From positions 31,231,381 through 31,295,380 of the forward strand of contig OX291551.1 in NCBI GenBank assembly GCA_946406115.1: DNA of 64,000 nt, read 5' to 3'. This stretch comes from Apoda limacodes. Its lineage: Eukaryota > Arthropoda > Insecta > Lepidoptera > Limacodidae. Positions 1 through 10,862 of the stretch are shown piece by piece. A program made the translations under genes and the position numbers. How positions within the stretch are numbered: the stretch's first letter is position 1; each line of letters starts with the position of its first letter. The notes below the pieces were generated by a model. That model was not told the origin of the DNA. It saw only the letters and a program-made list of their open reading frames with translations, and did not search any database.

Positions 1-515
1 TTTTCTACTTCCGCCAATAAAGTGTTCAATGTCTCATCTCGTGGTGCTCGCTCTTTGAGTACAATTTTTTAGCTAGTCTTAACCCCCCAGCTAGGACTGC
101 CGGGGGGTATAAAAGGCCATTTTGTTCCATAGTTCATGGATTCGTGTTTCAAGTATTTCTCGTCTAAATCCTCAATTGACCTTTTCAGCTCTGTTTCAGC
201 TCCCTTAAAATTGGTGCCATTGTCTGAGAATAAGTTTTGCGGCCAACCTCGGCGGGCAGACATTCTTCGCAACGCCATTATAAATGAGTCAGAAGTCAGA
301 GTACTTACAACCTCAATATGAACTGCTCTTACAGTCAAACATGTAAATAAAACTCCGTATCTTTTCTCTCGCCTGCGGCCGACTGTAACCTCCATGGGAC
401 CGAATAGGTCAACGCTACAAAATGAAAACGGGCGCTGATGATGTGCAACTCCTCGCGACTTCACTTCTGTTGGATTCTTCATCCAATTCCGTTTGTGGAC
501 TGTATTCCTCCTCAA
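1..515 (-). pseudogene. BEL/Pao integrase fragment
   Basis: Minus-strand reading gives a retroviral-type integrase core of BEL/Pao type. It has a PFSFCSVDLFGP block, then TCLTVRAVHIE, DNGTNF and WPFIPPGSPSWG, which surround the expected catalytic Asp/Asp region. The frame breaks near position 69, but recognisable pol sequence (ALKIVLKE-like, then TLLAEVEN) continues to position 1, so the element runs off the window. Upstream on the same strand it joins directly to a gag N-terminus; protease, reverse transcriptase and RNase H are missing. In an intact element this enzyme would insert the cDNA into the genome. Here it is a dead, internally deleted copy. The family call is secure; the exact deletion junction (about 490-515) is not. 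Confidence 0.85.
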
Positions 516-879
516 GTTCTGCGAGATCAGCTTGTAGCCGTTTTTCTATTAAGTCCATTTGAATTCGAGCCTTTGCCTCAGCAGCCTCAAGTTCCAGCTT
601 CTTGCGACGCGCGACCATAGAAAATGACGACGATTTCTTCGATTTATTTGTCTGACAAAACGAATTTGGTGTCGGGTAAACAAATTTAGAATTTTCCGAT
701 TTTACAACGCTACCCTTTTCTACACAAATTGTTTTCACGATCTTCTTTTGTGGGTTGTCATCTTTAGGCGTTTGCAGTTGTTGGCCTTTTTTTGCCTTCC
801 GTTCGTCTTCTGTCTTCTTTTCTTGTTCACGCTTAGTCGAGCTACGTGTGTTGACCATCTTTGCTGGTGTACGGTACAT
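500..879 (-). pseudogene. BEL/Pao gag N-terminus
   Basis: The reading starts MYRTPAKMVNTRSSTKREQEK. A long charged helical stretch (ARRKKLELEAAEAKARIQ to LAELEEE) follows, a predicted coiled coil typical of the start of Pao-type gag. The second Met, before VNTRSS, may be the true start. After about 125 residues the gag runs into integrase sequence in another frame, so most of gag and the first two thirds of pol have been deleted. An intact gag would form the retrotransposon particle in the cytoplasm. A likely LTR lies just upstream on the same strand. Confidence 0.75.
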
Positions 880-889
880 ATATGATCCG

Positions 890-1195
890 GCTTGAAGACC
901 ACTTTGTAGGCGATAGGACGGTCCTACCGAAATGATGATCCACTCAGCACTATTTAAAAGTGTTTATTAAAGGTTTTAAAAATTAAAATAGTTACAAAAT
1001 TTAGAATTTAGATAAAAGAAAAAAACAAATTATTAAATCTGAAAAGCAGCGTGCTTTCGTTGCGACTCGCATGGCCGATCTATCGCAGGTGGGGCGGGGC
1101 TGCCCATACCCTCCCCGCGCGCTCCCGCGCTCCTGCGTCGGTAACAATAGCAAAAGATCAACTAGGCTGCGAGGGAGTCGACTTATCAAAGGTAT
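890..1195 (-). repeat. Probable BEL/Pao 5' LTR and leader
   Basis: On the minus strand this stretch lies just before the gag start. It begins with a GC-rich segment starting TGTTACCGACGCAGGAGCG near 1145 and contains an AATAAA signal near 966. It is followed by a short leader to the gag ATG. That arrangement fits an LTR, but no second LTR is in the window, so the ends and any target duplication are unproven. Confidence 0.45.
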
Positions 1196-1935
1196 AAAAT
1201 GAATATCATGTAAAGTCTCTCTAAGTATGTTACGAAAATAAAACTACATATAATTTTTGCAATATTTTGTAAAATTGTAGTACTAATAAAGTATAATAGT
1301 TATATTTTGTTGTGAATTGTTGTGTAAATACGTTTTATACGTATGAACAAAAGTTTTAAAAGAAAATTTTTATGTTAATTAAATTTTGAACTGATACATA
1401 AGAATATAACTTTATTGCTGTGTTAATGAAGGTTAATGTAGAAGTGAATTTTATGTTTAAAGTTCCAATTTCAATTGTTAAAACGAATGTGAAATTGAGC
1501 AGAGGTGTTGGATATTTGTTTAGCTTCTTTATGGTAACACTAAGTGGTCTTTGGTAAGCACTTTGTCTGTAATCTATGGGCACGCTTGCAATAGTAATAA
1601 ATATGGCGTTACGACGCATATTATAATTTCATTGTGTTTTACTGTAATAGAAATTCCATTAGTGTTTTGCATAGTATAAAATATCAATTTGCATACATTT
1701 ATATCCAGAAATGTTTGAGTGAGAACCGAAAATCACATTTGGTTCTCTTTACAGTATTTAAAATAATCGAAAAGTCACGTTCCGACGGTAGCTCCACAGA
1801 AGCCGTGACATTTTCAGGAACTAGCAACTGTTGCTGTCCGTCCGTAACAATCGCCATTTGAGAAACTCTCACGTGGGACTCAGCAGTCTTTTTTCCATAC
1901 TTCAACGAGAATTTTGGGTTGTCAAAGGGTTAGTA
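1196..1935. other. AT-rich stretch, no recognised gene
   Basis: Mostly AT-rich sequence between two BEL/Pao copies. The only coding-like piece is on the minus strand at 1699-1905 (68 residues, starting MKYGKKTAESHVRVSQMAIV), which has no stop codons and fairly normal composition. I do not recognise it. It may be a scrap of a transposon or host exon, or a chance frame. Confidence 0.3.
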
Positions 1936-1959
1936 GCAGCGTGCTCTTAAGGTGCATAT

Positions 1960-2570
1960 CCTGTTAAAAGCTAAAGGCAACTTTGATTCGGCCACTGATG
2001 GGTGATTTGCCTCCCGATTGAGTAAACTCCGCTCGCGTCTTTTTTAAATTCGAACTGATTTTGCAGGATCCTTTAACATTAAGACTTCTACCTTGCGCAA
2101 CGCCAAGGTGGTCAAGGTATACTTGTGAGTATTAGTATGTCTTGTTACGAAGCCTGTCCACCTTGAGGTAGTCTCCTCTCTCTCCACTGAGGCTTTCATT
2201 GCCTGTCTTTCTCGCTTCGTTAGCCGCCAACGGCTTAAACTGCTGCAGCAGATGTCTCAGAGCTTTTGGAAAAGGTTTTCTTTCAAGTATCTTTATATCT
2301 TGCAGCTGACTGCTGCAACTGAACTGAACCCCCTGAAAGTCGGTGATCTTGTCTTGGTCAAGGAGATGAATATGCCGCCCCTTCTCTGGAGGCGTGGTCG
2401 CATCCTTCAAATGTTCCCCAGCTCAGATGGCATTCCTCGCGTTGCTGAAGTTCTAGTAGGCAACTCGTCTCTTACGAGAGCTGTGGCTACTCTGACGCGA
2501 TTGCCGATTTCTAAGTGTATACAGTGTCTCAGTCAGACCCGATCTGCTTGGGGTGGGGGATTTTTTTGTA
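1960..2570 (+). pseudogene. BEL/Pao integrase to C-terminal pol, internally deleted
   Basis: Plus-strand frames give FAGSFNIK, LRNAKVVKVYL, a stop, then CLVTKPVHLEVVSSLSTEAF, which is the BEL/Pao integrase core. Near 2225 the reading jumps to the C-terminal pol domain: LKLLQQMSQSFWKRFSF, VGDLVLVKE, PPLLWRRGRI, SDGIPRVAEV and RAVATLTRLPI. The catalytic half of integrase between these blocks is deleted and several stops are present. This copy is in the opposite orientation to the one at 1-1195, so they are separate insertions. Confidence 0.85.
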
Positions 2571-2830
2571 ACGTTGCTATCTAGACCACGCCTGACGCAC
2601 GAAGCGTGATTCGGACCGCACCCTTAGCATATATTACTCTGTGGTCGGTTCATTACTCTGCAAAAAATAACCTAATTAAATAAATGTTGTGTTTTTAATA
2701 TTTTGAAACTACGCTTATTTATTACTATTGCGTACTTACGTTAGTAAACATAACTCGTTTTTGTGTATAAAAAGTTTTGTACGTGAAAAGCCTGAGACAA
2801 TAAGGACTTCTGGACCAAGGAAAGTACATT
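2566..2830 (+). repeat. Probable BEL/Pao 3' LTR
   Basis: After the pol C-terminus comes a G-run (TGGGGTGGGGG), which fits a polypurine tract, followed by TGTAACGTTGC, a plausible LTR start. AATAAA-like signals lie near 2681 and 2801. No matching 5' LTR is present, so the downstream end is a guess. Confidence 0.45.
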
Positions 2831-3007
2831 TCTACTTTTAATTTAACGTTTTATGTCTTGTCCCTATTTCTATGTTCTCTACTATGTAAGCTGTAATTTA
2901 GGCCTCCCATACGTCTCTTTAGAGGATGTTAGGACAGACAGACGTGGTTCATGTGGATACAACAACAGTACCAATTGAGGTAACCAATACTTCAAGTATT
3001 TAATCAT

Positions 3008-3086
3008 ATTTAAACTTTATATTATATAGATTTAAACTTTATATTATATAGATTTAAACTTTATATTATATAGATTTAAACTTTAC
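3008..3086 (+). repeat. 22-bp tandem repeat, about 3.6 copies
   Basis: The unit starts at 3008, 3030, 3052 and 3074. It begins ATTTAAACTTTATATTATAT and the three full copies are identical. This is a simple AT-rich minisatellite with no sign of function. Confidence 0.9.
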
Positions 3087-3089
3087 CCG

Positions 3090-4430
3090 TCAAAAAGACA
3101 AAAAAGAACAACGAGCATCTTGAAAAAGACATAAGTTTGTCAATTAATTTTGCAATTATAGCTGGACGTGGTGTCCCAATAAAATACTGTTAGATAACAG
3201 CACTGCATTCGTTAGAGCAAATAATAAAGTCTAGTCACAATTTGATCAAGAAATCCAAAACTTTGCTGCAAGCTACTAAATCAAATGGGTAGTAGCGGAC
3301 AAGATTTCATGGTATTTCACACCTCCGGCGGCGGCTTTCATGGGAGGTACTATGAGCCAGCAATCTGCATATCCACCTTAAAGATCACTTTTGCTTGCAG
3401 TTTCCGATGTCCTTTTCCGCAGGGGGCCGTGCTTTATTGTTTTGCTCAACCAATAGTGTCGCAGACTGTGTCCATAAAACGACAAGTCCTACGTAAAAAT
3501 GCGTACCTGAAAAATGCAAATTTTACAGGAGAGCGCTTTAAAGTTTTTAAGAACAGAACAGAGCAGTAATTTGGCAGCGCTCATAGACACTTAAATTTGC
3601 ACTTATCTTAAATTGTTTTTTTTTATATTATATATAATTATATGTTTATATTGTAAAAACACATGCAATCTTGACTAACTAAGTTCAGTTCAGTGGGTCA
3701 TCTCTCAGGCTGGCTATAACCATCGATCGATAATTGCCAAACATAAAAGTACCGTAACAACACTATCGTAACAAAATACTTTTTTAGCCTTTAGAGAAGC
3801 ACCTTCACCTGTCGACTTTAAAATAGAGTAAATAGGAGTTTGGGTGTTAGGTAGAATAATTGGTGTTTGTTCTGGGCAAGATAAAAGTGTAAGGGTTGCT
3901 GATGTCTTTACTTGAGAAGCGGCCTACAAGAAAACTTGATCTTATTGTACCGGCTGATCAGGCAGTTGCCGCTCCATTGGTAGTGCTCTGCACCAGAGAC
4001 TACAATTAGGGCAACTGACTGGCGCAGCCACCTCCAATGACATTATGTCATTATTGAGCTATAAAGTGAGAAAAGTGAGATATGTGTTGTCAGAAAGGCT
4101 AGATTAGATAGGTAATTATGCCGAAATACAATATAAAACCATGGAAACTGCGATATTTCTTTATTTTCACGTAAGTCCATACCGTATTAGTAACGTAAAA
4201 AAGAAAAATGGGTGACATTCAAAAGGACAATTTTTTAAAAATTATAACTATAAAGTATAACAGCAACAGGTGGCACATGACAGTAGTCATTAGTCATTGA
4301 GGCCTGTGCCCCTGCAGTGGGGCGATTAGCAACTGAGTCAGGGATCTTGTAAGGTTAGTTGTATTCTGTTGGTTGCACTGAGTTCGCTCCTCCACTGCTT
4401 GGCGCCGCGCGCTGCTCCTCGAAATCGCAC
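3090..4430. other. Noncoding stretch
   Basis: No recognisable gene. An open frame at 3285-3569 (+) has no recognisable motif and I treat it as chance. The rest is AT-rich unique-looking sequence. Confidence 0.4.
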
Positions 4431-4472
4431 GTCCAGCGTCCAGCGTCCAGCGTCCAGCGTCCAGCGTCCAGT
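4431..4472 (+). repeat. 7-bp tandem repeat, 6 copies
   Basis: The heptamer GTCCAGC is repeated in tandem; the last copy ends in T. It follows a short GC-rich patch. Confidence 0.9.
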
Positions 4473-4734
4473 CTAGCAATGTGTAATCGCGATCTAAACA
4501 AAATAACAATTTTAACTTGCGCAATCAGATAATAATATAAATATCGTGAGGCTACTTAGTCTGTGAGCACCAATTAAAATAGTATATAGTAGTTACACCG
4601 ATGGTTCCGTAGTATGAATGGAGAGCTAAAAAAAATAATTACAAAACTGGAAAATGGATGCAGAGTTGGATTATAAAGCAGTGACATAACGTTTATGCCA
4701 TTTGACTTCAGCTCTAAGAAAAGGTAGGTAGGTA

Positions 4735-5280
4735 CTTATAATTCAAAGTCAAAGTAATTTTTTTTTATTTAAATTAGGTTTTTTTACAAACAATTTTGAA
4801 TTGTTGAAATTATTGAATACATTTTTTTTTAAATTCGTTTTACAATGTAAATTTCTACCAAGAAGAATCCGGCAAGAAAATTTATAGTTTCTCTTTTACA
4901 AAAAATTTAGTTAACAGCATAACTCGGACACATCACATAACTTGGACACATAATTTGACACATATAATCATCAATGTTTCAAATAGTAATAACACAATTT
5001 AAACATATTATATTGTTATTTTAGGCATACAATTTTATTACATTGCCCCATAAAAGAGTTACTAATTTTGTGTAGACGTGTATCATGCACCAACAGCTTA
5101 TTTTTACTTCTAGTATTTACTTTGTTTATGTTTATTTTCTTGCTGAAACTATTGATGTTTTTATGTACATATTGAAGATTTTCATATATGTACTGCGACG
5201 CTAAAGTTAAAATATTTACTTCCGTAACCCTATCCCTCAGAGATATCTTAGATCCTACTTTGTAAATAGCATGAGTTGCC
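4735..5280 (-). pseudogene. LINE family C, 3' end (5'-truncated)
   Basis: The minus strand encodes the C-terminus of a non-LTR retrotransposon ORF2 (SKISLRDRVTEVNILTLASQYIYENLQYVHKNIN, then VNTRSKNKLLVHDTRLHKI). A 3' UTR follows with the AGAAGAATCCGGCAAG motif near 4861 and a tail of TCAAAG-like repeats at about 4738. It matches the copies at 12.2-14.3 kb and 56.8-57.6 kb. The 5' end stops abruptly at LINE D sequence near 5280. The reverse transcriptase core is absent, so it is dead. Confidence 0.8.
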
Positions 5281-5490
5281 CGTTTTTGCCCGCACACACT
5301 TTAGAACCGAAATGGTCGCGTACAGTGCGGTTTCAGAGAAACTTCCTCCTGCGAACGCTTAGGTTGTGGAATGAGGTCCCTGCTAAGGTTTTCTCTAAGG
5401 ACTACAGTATAGGGTTTATTAGATTTTTGAAGAGTCGGCAACGCGCGAGTGATACCCCTGGTGTGGTTTTGACAGTCGATCGCTAGCTGT
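5281..5490 (+). pseudogene. LINE family D, ORF2 C-terminus
   Basis: The reading HTLEPKWSRTVRFQRNFLLRTLRLWNEVP is the conserved end of a LINE ORF2. The same block occurs at 42520-42660 in a longer family D copy. The fragment ends with a GVVLTVDR-like terminus just past 5480. It abuts LINE C at 5280, so one element has truncated or landed beside the other. Confidence 0.8.
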
Positions 5491-6036
5491 CAGTCAGGCA
5501 TTTATATTTTTACATTATTTTATTGTTATAAAGCACAAACTATAGTTCTTAAAATATAGGATGAACTCTGCGACAGCTGACTTTGGAATCACGTCTATCA
5601 AGTTTCGTATTTTCTGTCGGTTAATGGTATGCGTGACAATGTCATACTTTATTGTTGCTCGCACAAAAAGAAAGACGTTACTCGGATTGTCATAAATATA
5701 AAGTATTAGTTATAATAGATTTTGCTGATAAAATCAATCGAAACAATTGTTACTTTATACATTTAAATCTTGGATTTACGCTTTACTATCTATGTGTATA
5801 GGTACCTATATTAATATGCATGTTGCTTTGTTTGTTTATTGTTATCCCATTGCTTTAAATCTTTAGTGAGTTTTTGTGCCCACGGCCGCCGGGTAGGTTA
5901 CTGAATGGTTAATTGAGAGCAAAAAGGAGAAACAGGGGAAAGTGGTATAGGATAAGAAGAAAGTATTTTTTTTTACAATTAAAAATATCTCCACACATAT
6001 ATAATAATAGCAACAATAATCGATTATCAACATCGG
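5491..6036. other. Noncoding stretch
   Basis: AT-rich sequence with no gene or repeat that I recognise. Confidence 0.4.
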
Positions 6037-6225
6037 CCCAGCATTAGGCCTGTTACTTTATCCCAGCTGTAGGCCTAAGCTGTTACTTTATCCCAGCATT
6101 AGGCCTGTTACTTTATCCCAGCTGTAGGCCTAAGCTGTTACTTTGTCCCAGCATTAGGCCTGTTACTTTATCCCAGCTGTAGGCCTAAGCTGTTACTTTA
6201 TCCCAGCTATAGGCCTGTTACTTTG
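6037..6225 (+). repeat. 55-bp tandem array built from two related half-units
   Basis: Units start at 6037, 6092, 6147 and 6202 (the last partial). Each 55-bp unit has a 25-bp half containing GCATTAGGCCTGTTAC and a 30-bp half containing CTGTAGGCCTAAGCTGTTAC. The halves are related, so this is a small higher-order repeat. AGGCCT palindromes recur in each half. Confidence 0.9.
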
Positions 6226-6359
6226 ACAGCTGTCGCAGAACTTAAGCTATATTTTACAAGGTATAATAACAAATAGCCAAATTAATATTAAGTCCTTAAT
6301 CCTTACATATGAAATTGATGTTTTGTAAGGAAAAAGAAAAAGATTTTTTTTTTTAATCA
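6226..6359. other. Short noncoding spacer
   Basis: AT-rich spacer with no recognised feature. Confidence 0.4.
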
Positions 6360-6850
6360 ATCAAGTAGGTATGGTTGTGATCTATGCACTTTGGCCATTT
6401 TATAGGGATTTCATTGATTCTATTTGCTGAAAAAATTGTGGGAGCGAGAATCAACAAAATCTTTGAAGGTGTTTTGGAATGCCTCATCTGAATTGAATAT
6501 TTTTCCAACTAAGAAATTATCCAAATTCCGAAAAAAGTGGTAATCGGTTGGAGCAAGGTTGAAGGGTTACGAAGACATTCCAATTCTAGCTCCTCTAGTT
6601 TAGCCACCGTTTGTTGTGCAGTGTGTGGTCTAGCGTTGTCCTGAAGCAGCAGTGGGCTAGAGTGGTTGATCAATCTCGGCTGTTTAGCGACTAGGTTTTC
6701 CATAATGGTTTCCAAATGTCGGCAGTACAGATCTGCCATAATCGTCCGACCAGATCTTAGGAAGCTGTAGTGGATGACACCAACGCTGGTCCACCAGACA
6801 CTAACCAGTACCTTTTTTGAGTCAATTTTCGCTGAGCGTTTTCGATTATC
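6360..6850 (-). pseudogene. mariner transposase C-terminal fragment
   Basis: Minus-strand frames give KVLVSVWWTSVGVIHYSFL, then MADLYCRHLETIM, LLLQDNARPHTAQQTVAKL, LLQPITTFFGIW and, after frameshifts, FLSWKNIQF and ESMKSL. These are the second and third catalytic regions of a mariner-family DDD transposase: the DNARPH motif carries the second Asp, and the usual PTDYHFF block with the third Asp is altered to PITTFF. In an intact element the enzyme cuts and pastes DNA between terminal inverted repeats at TA sites. Here the N-terminal DNA-binding part and both ends are gone, and stops and frameshifts are present. Confidence 0.85.
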
Positions 6851-6900
6851 GTTTAAATAAATTGTGAATTGATTGCATAAAGTAAGTTGGCCATCTTATT

Positions 6901-7420
6901 TTGCTACCTACAATGGCAACAAAAAAAGATCACGACAGTCCATTAAACTTAACTGTTTTGATAAACCGTAAGCAAAGAATTTTCGAACAAATGCAAAACA
7001 CATTTGACATGTCAAAAAATATAACTGACTCTGATTCTATCGAATTATTTTTACTTCACATATCTGAAATAGATGATTTGCGAAAATCTTTTGATAAAGT
7101 AATTTATGAAATTTTTGAAATCGAACTTGAAAGTGACTTAAAAGCATCCCTCAGAAATCAGGAATTAAATTTCTTTGATGACTTGTATTTTCGCACAAAA
7201 TTGCATGCACGTAAATATGCAAGTAACGATAACGCCAAGGACGATGCGTCATCACAAGTGATGGAATCGCGACCACGCCTTCCTAAGCTAGAACTAATTC
7301 AATTTGCAGGTAATATCGAAGATTTTACAACCTTTTACGAAACATTTTGTTCATTAGTTCACAATCAACCTAGTATTCCTAAAATAGACAAATTTCACTA
7401 TTTGTTGTCTTGTACGAAGG
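6901..7420 (+). pseudogene. BEL/Pao gag fragment
   Basis: An open frame of about 170 residues ending in RPRLPKLELIQFAGNIEDF, TTFYETFCSLVHNQPSI and DKFHYLLSC, the hallmark of BEL/Pao gag (DUF1759 region). The Met at 6913 (MATKKDHD) is as likely a start as the one at 6901. The last dozen residues of the open frame (after about 7420) come from an antisense LINE D 5' end and not from gag. Protease and pol are absent. It is 5'-adjacent to the mariner remnant but in the opposite orientation. Confidence 0.85.
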
Positions 7421-7424
7421 TGGC

Positions 7425-7622
7425 TGCGCAGTTTCGAGATGGTGGTGGACTGCGTTAAAATTTGCGTGAATACCCCTGATGTTGCAAAAATCCACATATG
7501 TGGATGGAGTAGCCGCTGTACAAACTCTTTTCTTTTTCGTACTCATGGCCATAATATATAAAAAAAGTTACTAAGACCAAGAATGAGGATTCACTGCACA
7601 GACAGCTTAAAGGACAAAAGGT
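7425..7622 (-). repeat. LINE family D 5' end fragment
   Basis: The minus strand matches the start of the family D copy at 41140-41310: the shared leader CTGTCTGTGCAGTGAATCCT, then the Lys/Arg-rich start of the ORF, then TTTTTGCAACATCAGGGGTA and CCACCACCATCTCGA. This shows that the family D 5' end is conserved between copies. It covers only the ORF start. Confidence 0.8.
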
Positions 7623-7934
7623 GCGGTACTAAAACTGCCGAAGCTCGGCACAGATAATACGGTTGCTGGTACGGCGGGCGGAAGGGCCCCTGATCCCCCT
7701 CTGTTGTAGTAGCCGGGTTCACGCCGGTCTCCTTCTCCGGCACGACTACCACTTCAGATACTTTACACAGGCTGGCGGATCAGCCTCCCAGGGCGGAGAT
7801 TAAGTGATCCCGTTCAACCTGCAGGCGGCCAGCGGTCATCCGTTTCATCAGGTCTCCCTGACCGCCGAACCAGCACGCCGCGTCTACGCCGAGTACTACA
7901 GCAACAAGCACCGCCGGTCCTCTGCTGTCCGCGC
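7623..7934. other. GC-richer stretch, unrecognised
   Basis: More GC-rich than its surroundings, with an open plus frame running to 8091. It probably belongs to a retroelement 5' region, because the downstream part is repeated elsewhere in the window. No motif was recognised. Confidence 0.3.
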
Positions 7935-8090
7935 AGCGAATCCTCAAAGAGCTCTGGCAACCTTACTCACCGCCAGGAACACAACACTACTCAATGTTAG
8001 TGTTATTATGGCCGCGGTTTTCTGTAAGTTGGAGGTACTTCCCCAGTTCGGGCCGCTCATTCGAGCAAGTAGTCGCTATGCCCTGCTTTA
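7935..8090 (+). repeat. Dispersed repeat, partner of 45795-45955
   Basis: This stretch (AATCCTCAAAGAGCTCTGGC, the GAACACAACACTACTCA region, then CCAGTTCGGGC) is similar to the reverse complement of 45795-45955. Both copies lie near LINE D pieces, so it may be part of that family's 5' region. That link is inference. Confidence 0.65.
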
Positions 8091-8149
8091 GTTGTTCGGG
8101 TGGCTTTTTCGAGCGAGTACTTGCAGTGCCCTACCTCTCTTAAAATTAC

Positions 8150-8275
8150 AATACTCAAGTACCCCATCGGCTTATCGGTGAAGGAAAGCATCGTATATAT
8201 TAATAAAAATTATAGGACTTATGTAAGGTCCATCAATCAGCAGTGGGCCACGCATGGTAGCCTATGACCCAGATA
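8150..8275 (+). repeat. Probable LINE 3'-tail repeat fragment
   Basis: The sequence CCCATCGGCTTATCGGTGAA followed by CAATCAGCAGTGGGCCACGC resembles the 3' region of a LINE common in moths and butterflies. This rests on memory of that repeat, with no second copy in the window. Confidence 0.4.
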
Positions 8276-8505
8276 ACACTCGTACCAACAGTTTTATGAA
8301 TTTGAGGGAAATAAAATTAAACTACATGATTTTTTGTCGACATATAGGTAAATCATTTTATTATTTATCAATAACATATAAATATTCATAACAAATAAGT
8401 ACAAAAAATAAAAATAAAGTAATCCTAAGCATGCCTATTTAAAGTTATTATTTTTTTTATATAAAATTAGTTTTAAAAGAATTAAATAGTAAGCACAAAG
8501 AAAAA
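8276..8505. other. AT-rich flank of the polymerase remnant
   Basis: Noncoding AT-rich sequence downstream of the minus-strand DNA polymerase pseudogene. No terminal inverted repeat was found by eye. Confidence 0.35.
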
Positions 8506-10860
8506 TTAAAACATTGTAGAATAATGACCCCATGGTAAAGTTGAAAAGCTGTCTTTTTTCAATTGTCTTTTGTCATCGCTTGCACTTAACACTAGTTTAT
8601 TAAGTTTCTGAGTATATACTCTATGATTTTTAGATTTTATTATATACATTGAATCTCTGAAACTTTCATTACATAACAAAGCATTTTTAAATTTATTGAC
8701 ATCTAATTTGTTAATAACACATTTTTTAACAACTTTGACTTTCTTAATCAAAGACCTATCTGAGTGTATACAATACAATTGAGCATGCAAACCCACAAAT
8801 TCTGATATGACCTCTCCCCATTTCATCCTTAAAATAACCAGGAATTTGTTTATTAAGTTGCGGCAAGTTATATTTATTATGTAGCTCTAAAGTACTAGTA
8901 TGAAAATATTGTCAATACTTTTTAAATCTTCATAGAAATTTTCAGTTTGTAACAAGTACAGAAGGCTGTCTGTATCTGTGTAACACAGCTGTAAATTTTC
9001 ACTATAAATCCGTTTCATGATGTATTAATGAAAATTATATAAGTGAGTTTTTGCAAGTTCCAGAATAGTAAAACCTTTGTATATAGGCTTGTCCAAAACA
9101 ACTTTTGTTTGCTCTTATTGAACAACTATTAAGTTTTCAGAGATAATAGATACATTTTTGAAATTACGAGCACTTATATATTTTTCAGCGCCGAAGAATT
9201 TATTTGTTTTATTGTAATTGTCACTCCACACATTAGCAAACTTTACATCTACCTGATTTCTTCTGTTTTCTATTGTTTTTCCAAATACAGAGTTATTTTG
9301 TTTTTTAAAGAATTTTTTTTCAATCTACAGGCTTTTTGTCTGAGACTGGTATTTAAAGAAATGTATGGTGCTAAATATGCCTCCTGATCAAAAGAAAGTA
9401 TTCTGTAAGATTTTAGCAATATTAAGCCATTTTTTAAATATTCTTGTAAGTGAATGTAATGTATAATAAATTTATGTTTGTCATATAAATTAGCAACCAA
9501 CTTTTTTTTTACTCAATGGTATTGGCACTTCTAATTGCTCTGCAGCAAATGGTAAATCAGAGTGCGAGTCGTGAATATCTGATGGATAGTGTAAATCAAC
9601 TTCAAGAATGTAACCTTTTTCACTATCTAAAGAGATCTTTGGAAACATCAAAGTTTTGTAAGTATTGATGTTCAAGAAATTTGAAATTTCTCGTAGGCAA
9701 TTTTAACATCATAGCATATCCATACAAATTTACACAATCTAAATATGTTGTAGGAGATAATGGATCATAATCAGGCAGATATTTGGTTTTGCATAGCGTG
9801 AAGAGCATTGAGCCAAGCCGCCGCGTATACCTTGTTCTAACATTTGATACATCTCAAGGTCAGATATTAAATCTAGCTGTATGTTAGTGAATAATAGCAT
9901 AGCATCCCAGCTCAATGATGGTGATGAAACACAAGGGTCAAGATTGTAAACATTTAGACTCATAGACCTCAATTTTTCAAACAAATCAGCTAATATTAGT
10001 ACATCGAATTTTAAATAAAAATCGGTATATTCGCCTAAATTTTTAAAACCAAATGTCTCCCACACATTTAAAACATGATTATAATCTTCATTAGACATTG
10101 ACTCAGAAGTAAATTGATTAAAAAACAGTTTTTGTCTGGCAATTTTGTCTCTGCATATCTTTCCCAAGAGTTCATATAATCATAACAATATACACCTTTT
10201 CTTCTGACCAAATTAAATAACTTCTGATCAACAAAAAATGACCTTCATTCTCAAAGTCATTTAAATCGAGTGTGCGAGCTAAATTTTCTAAGCTGGAGCT
10301 CAAAAAATTAAAAGAATCAAAAAATTTCAATTGTACGTTATTTGTTACATCTACTGGAATGAATTTGCTAAAGGATATATACTTTTCCTTACTTTTAGGT
10401 ATGAGACTTATTCAACCACAGATCTTTGAAAGTTCTTCTATAAACAAATTTACAAAGTTGCATTCTTTACAATTCAATTTGCAAATATTATGATCAGGTC
10501 CTCTAAACTTTCTTGTAAAGTGATTATGATCAAGAACAATCTGCTCATTTAAAGCGAAAGGTTTTTTACAAATATGACAATGAGTCGCATTTTCTACACT
10601 CGTTTGCTCTCTTTGTACAGATAAAATTTTAAACAATCTCAATATGTCATTACAAATCGTTTCTACAAATTTCTGAGAAGCGCTTGGGCCGCGATAAGAT
10701 ACATAATCATTTAAGCTAGGATCAGTTTTACAACAAATATAATATCCAAAACAAGTAGCTTCATGAATTTGTACTTTCTCTACATGTTTAGACTTACTCT
10801 TATCAGAGTACTCTTTGGTAAACTTTCAAAGTCACCATAGATTACTATAGGTAACCTACT
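8506..10860 (-). pseudogene. Protein-primed type-B DNA polymerase (Maverick/Polinton-like), degenerate
   Basis: Minus-strand pieces in several frames line up in family order. They run: an N-terminal Cys/His block (CHICKKPF, then DHNHFTRKFRGPDHNICKLN) at 10412-10642; KTLGEYTDFYLK-like NLGEYTDFYLKFDVLILADLF at 9739-10167, probably the exonuclease end; motif A as LDCVNLYGYAM near 9704-9745; YILEVDLHYP; motif B as NNSVFGKTIEN near 9265-9300; motif C as YTDTDS at 8962-8982; and a C-terminal end (ISEFVGLHAQLY, LSASDDKRQ, LPWGHY) at 8506-8826. Such polymerases copy Maverick/Polinton elements and related linear DNA. Several frameshifts and stops break it. No integrase, capsid or packaging gene is nearby, so it is an isolated fragment. 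A related virus-like linear element is an alternative source. Confidence 0.85.
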
Positions 10861-10862
10861 GC

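Noticed and set aside
3285..3569. Protein-coding gene of 94 residues
   Set aside because: No recognisable motif, no matching neighbour, and a frame of this length is expected by chance.
4294..4524. Protein with WTLDAGR repeats
   Set aside because: The repeats are a translation of the 7-bp GTCCAGC tandem repeat.
8506..10860. Host replicative DNA polymerase
   Set aside because: Motifs and the Cys/His block match protein-primed Maverick-type enzymes, and the frames are broken.
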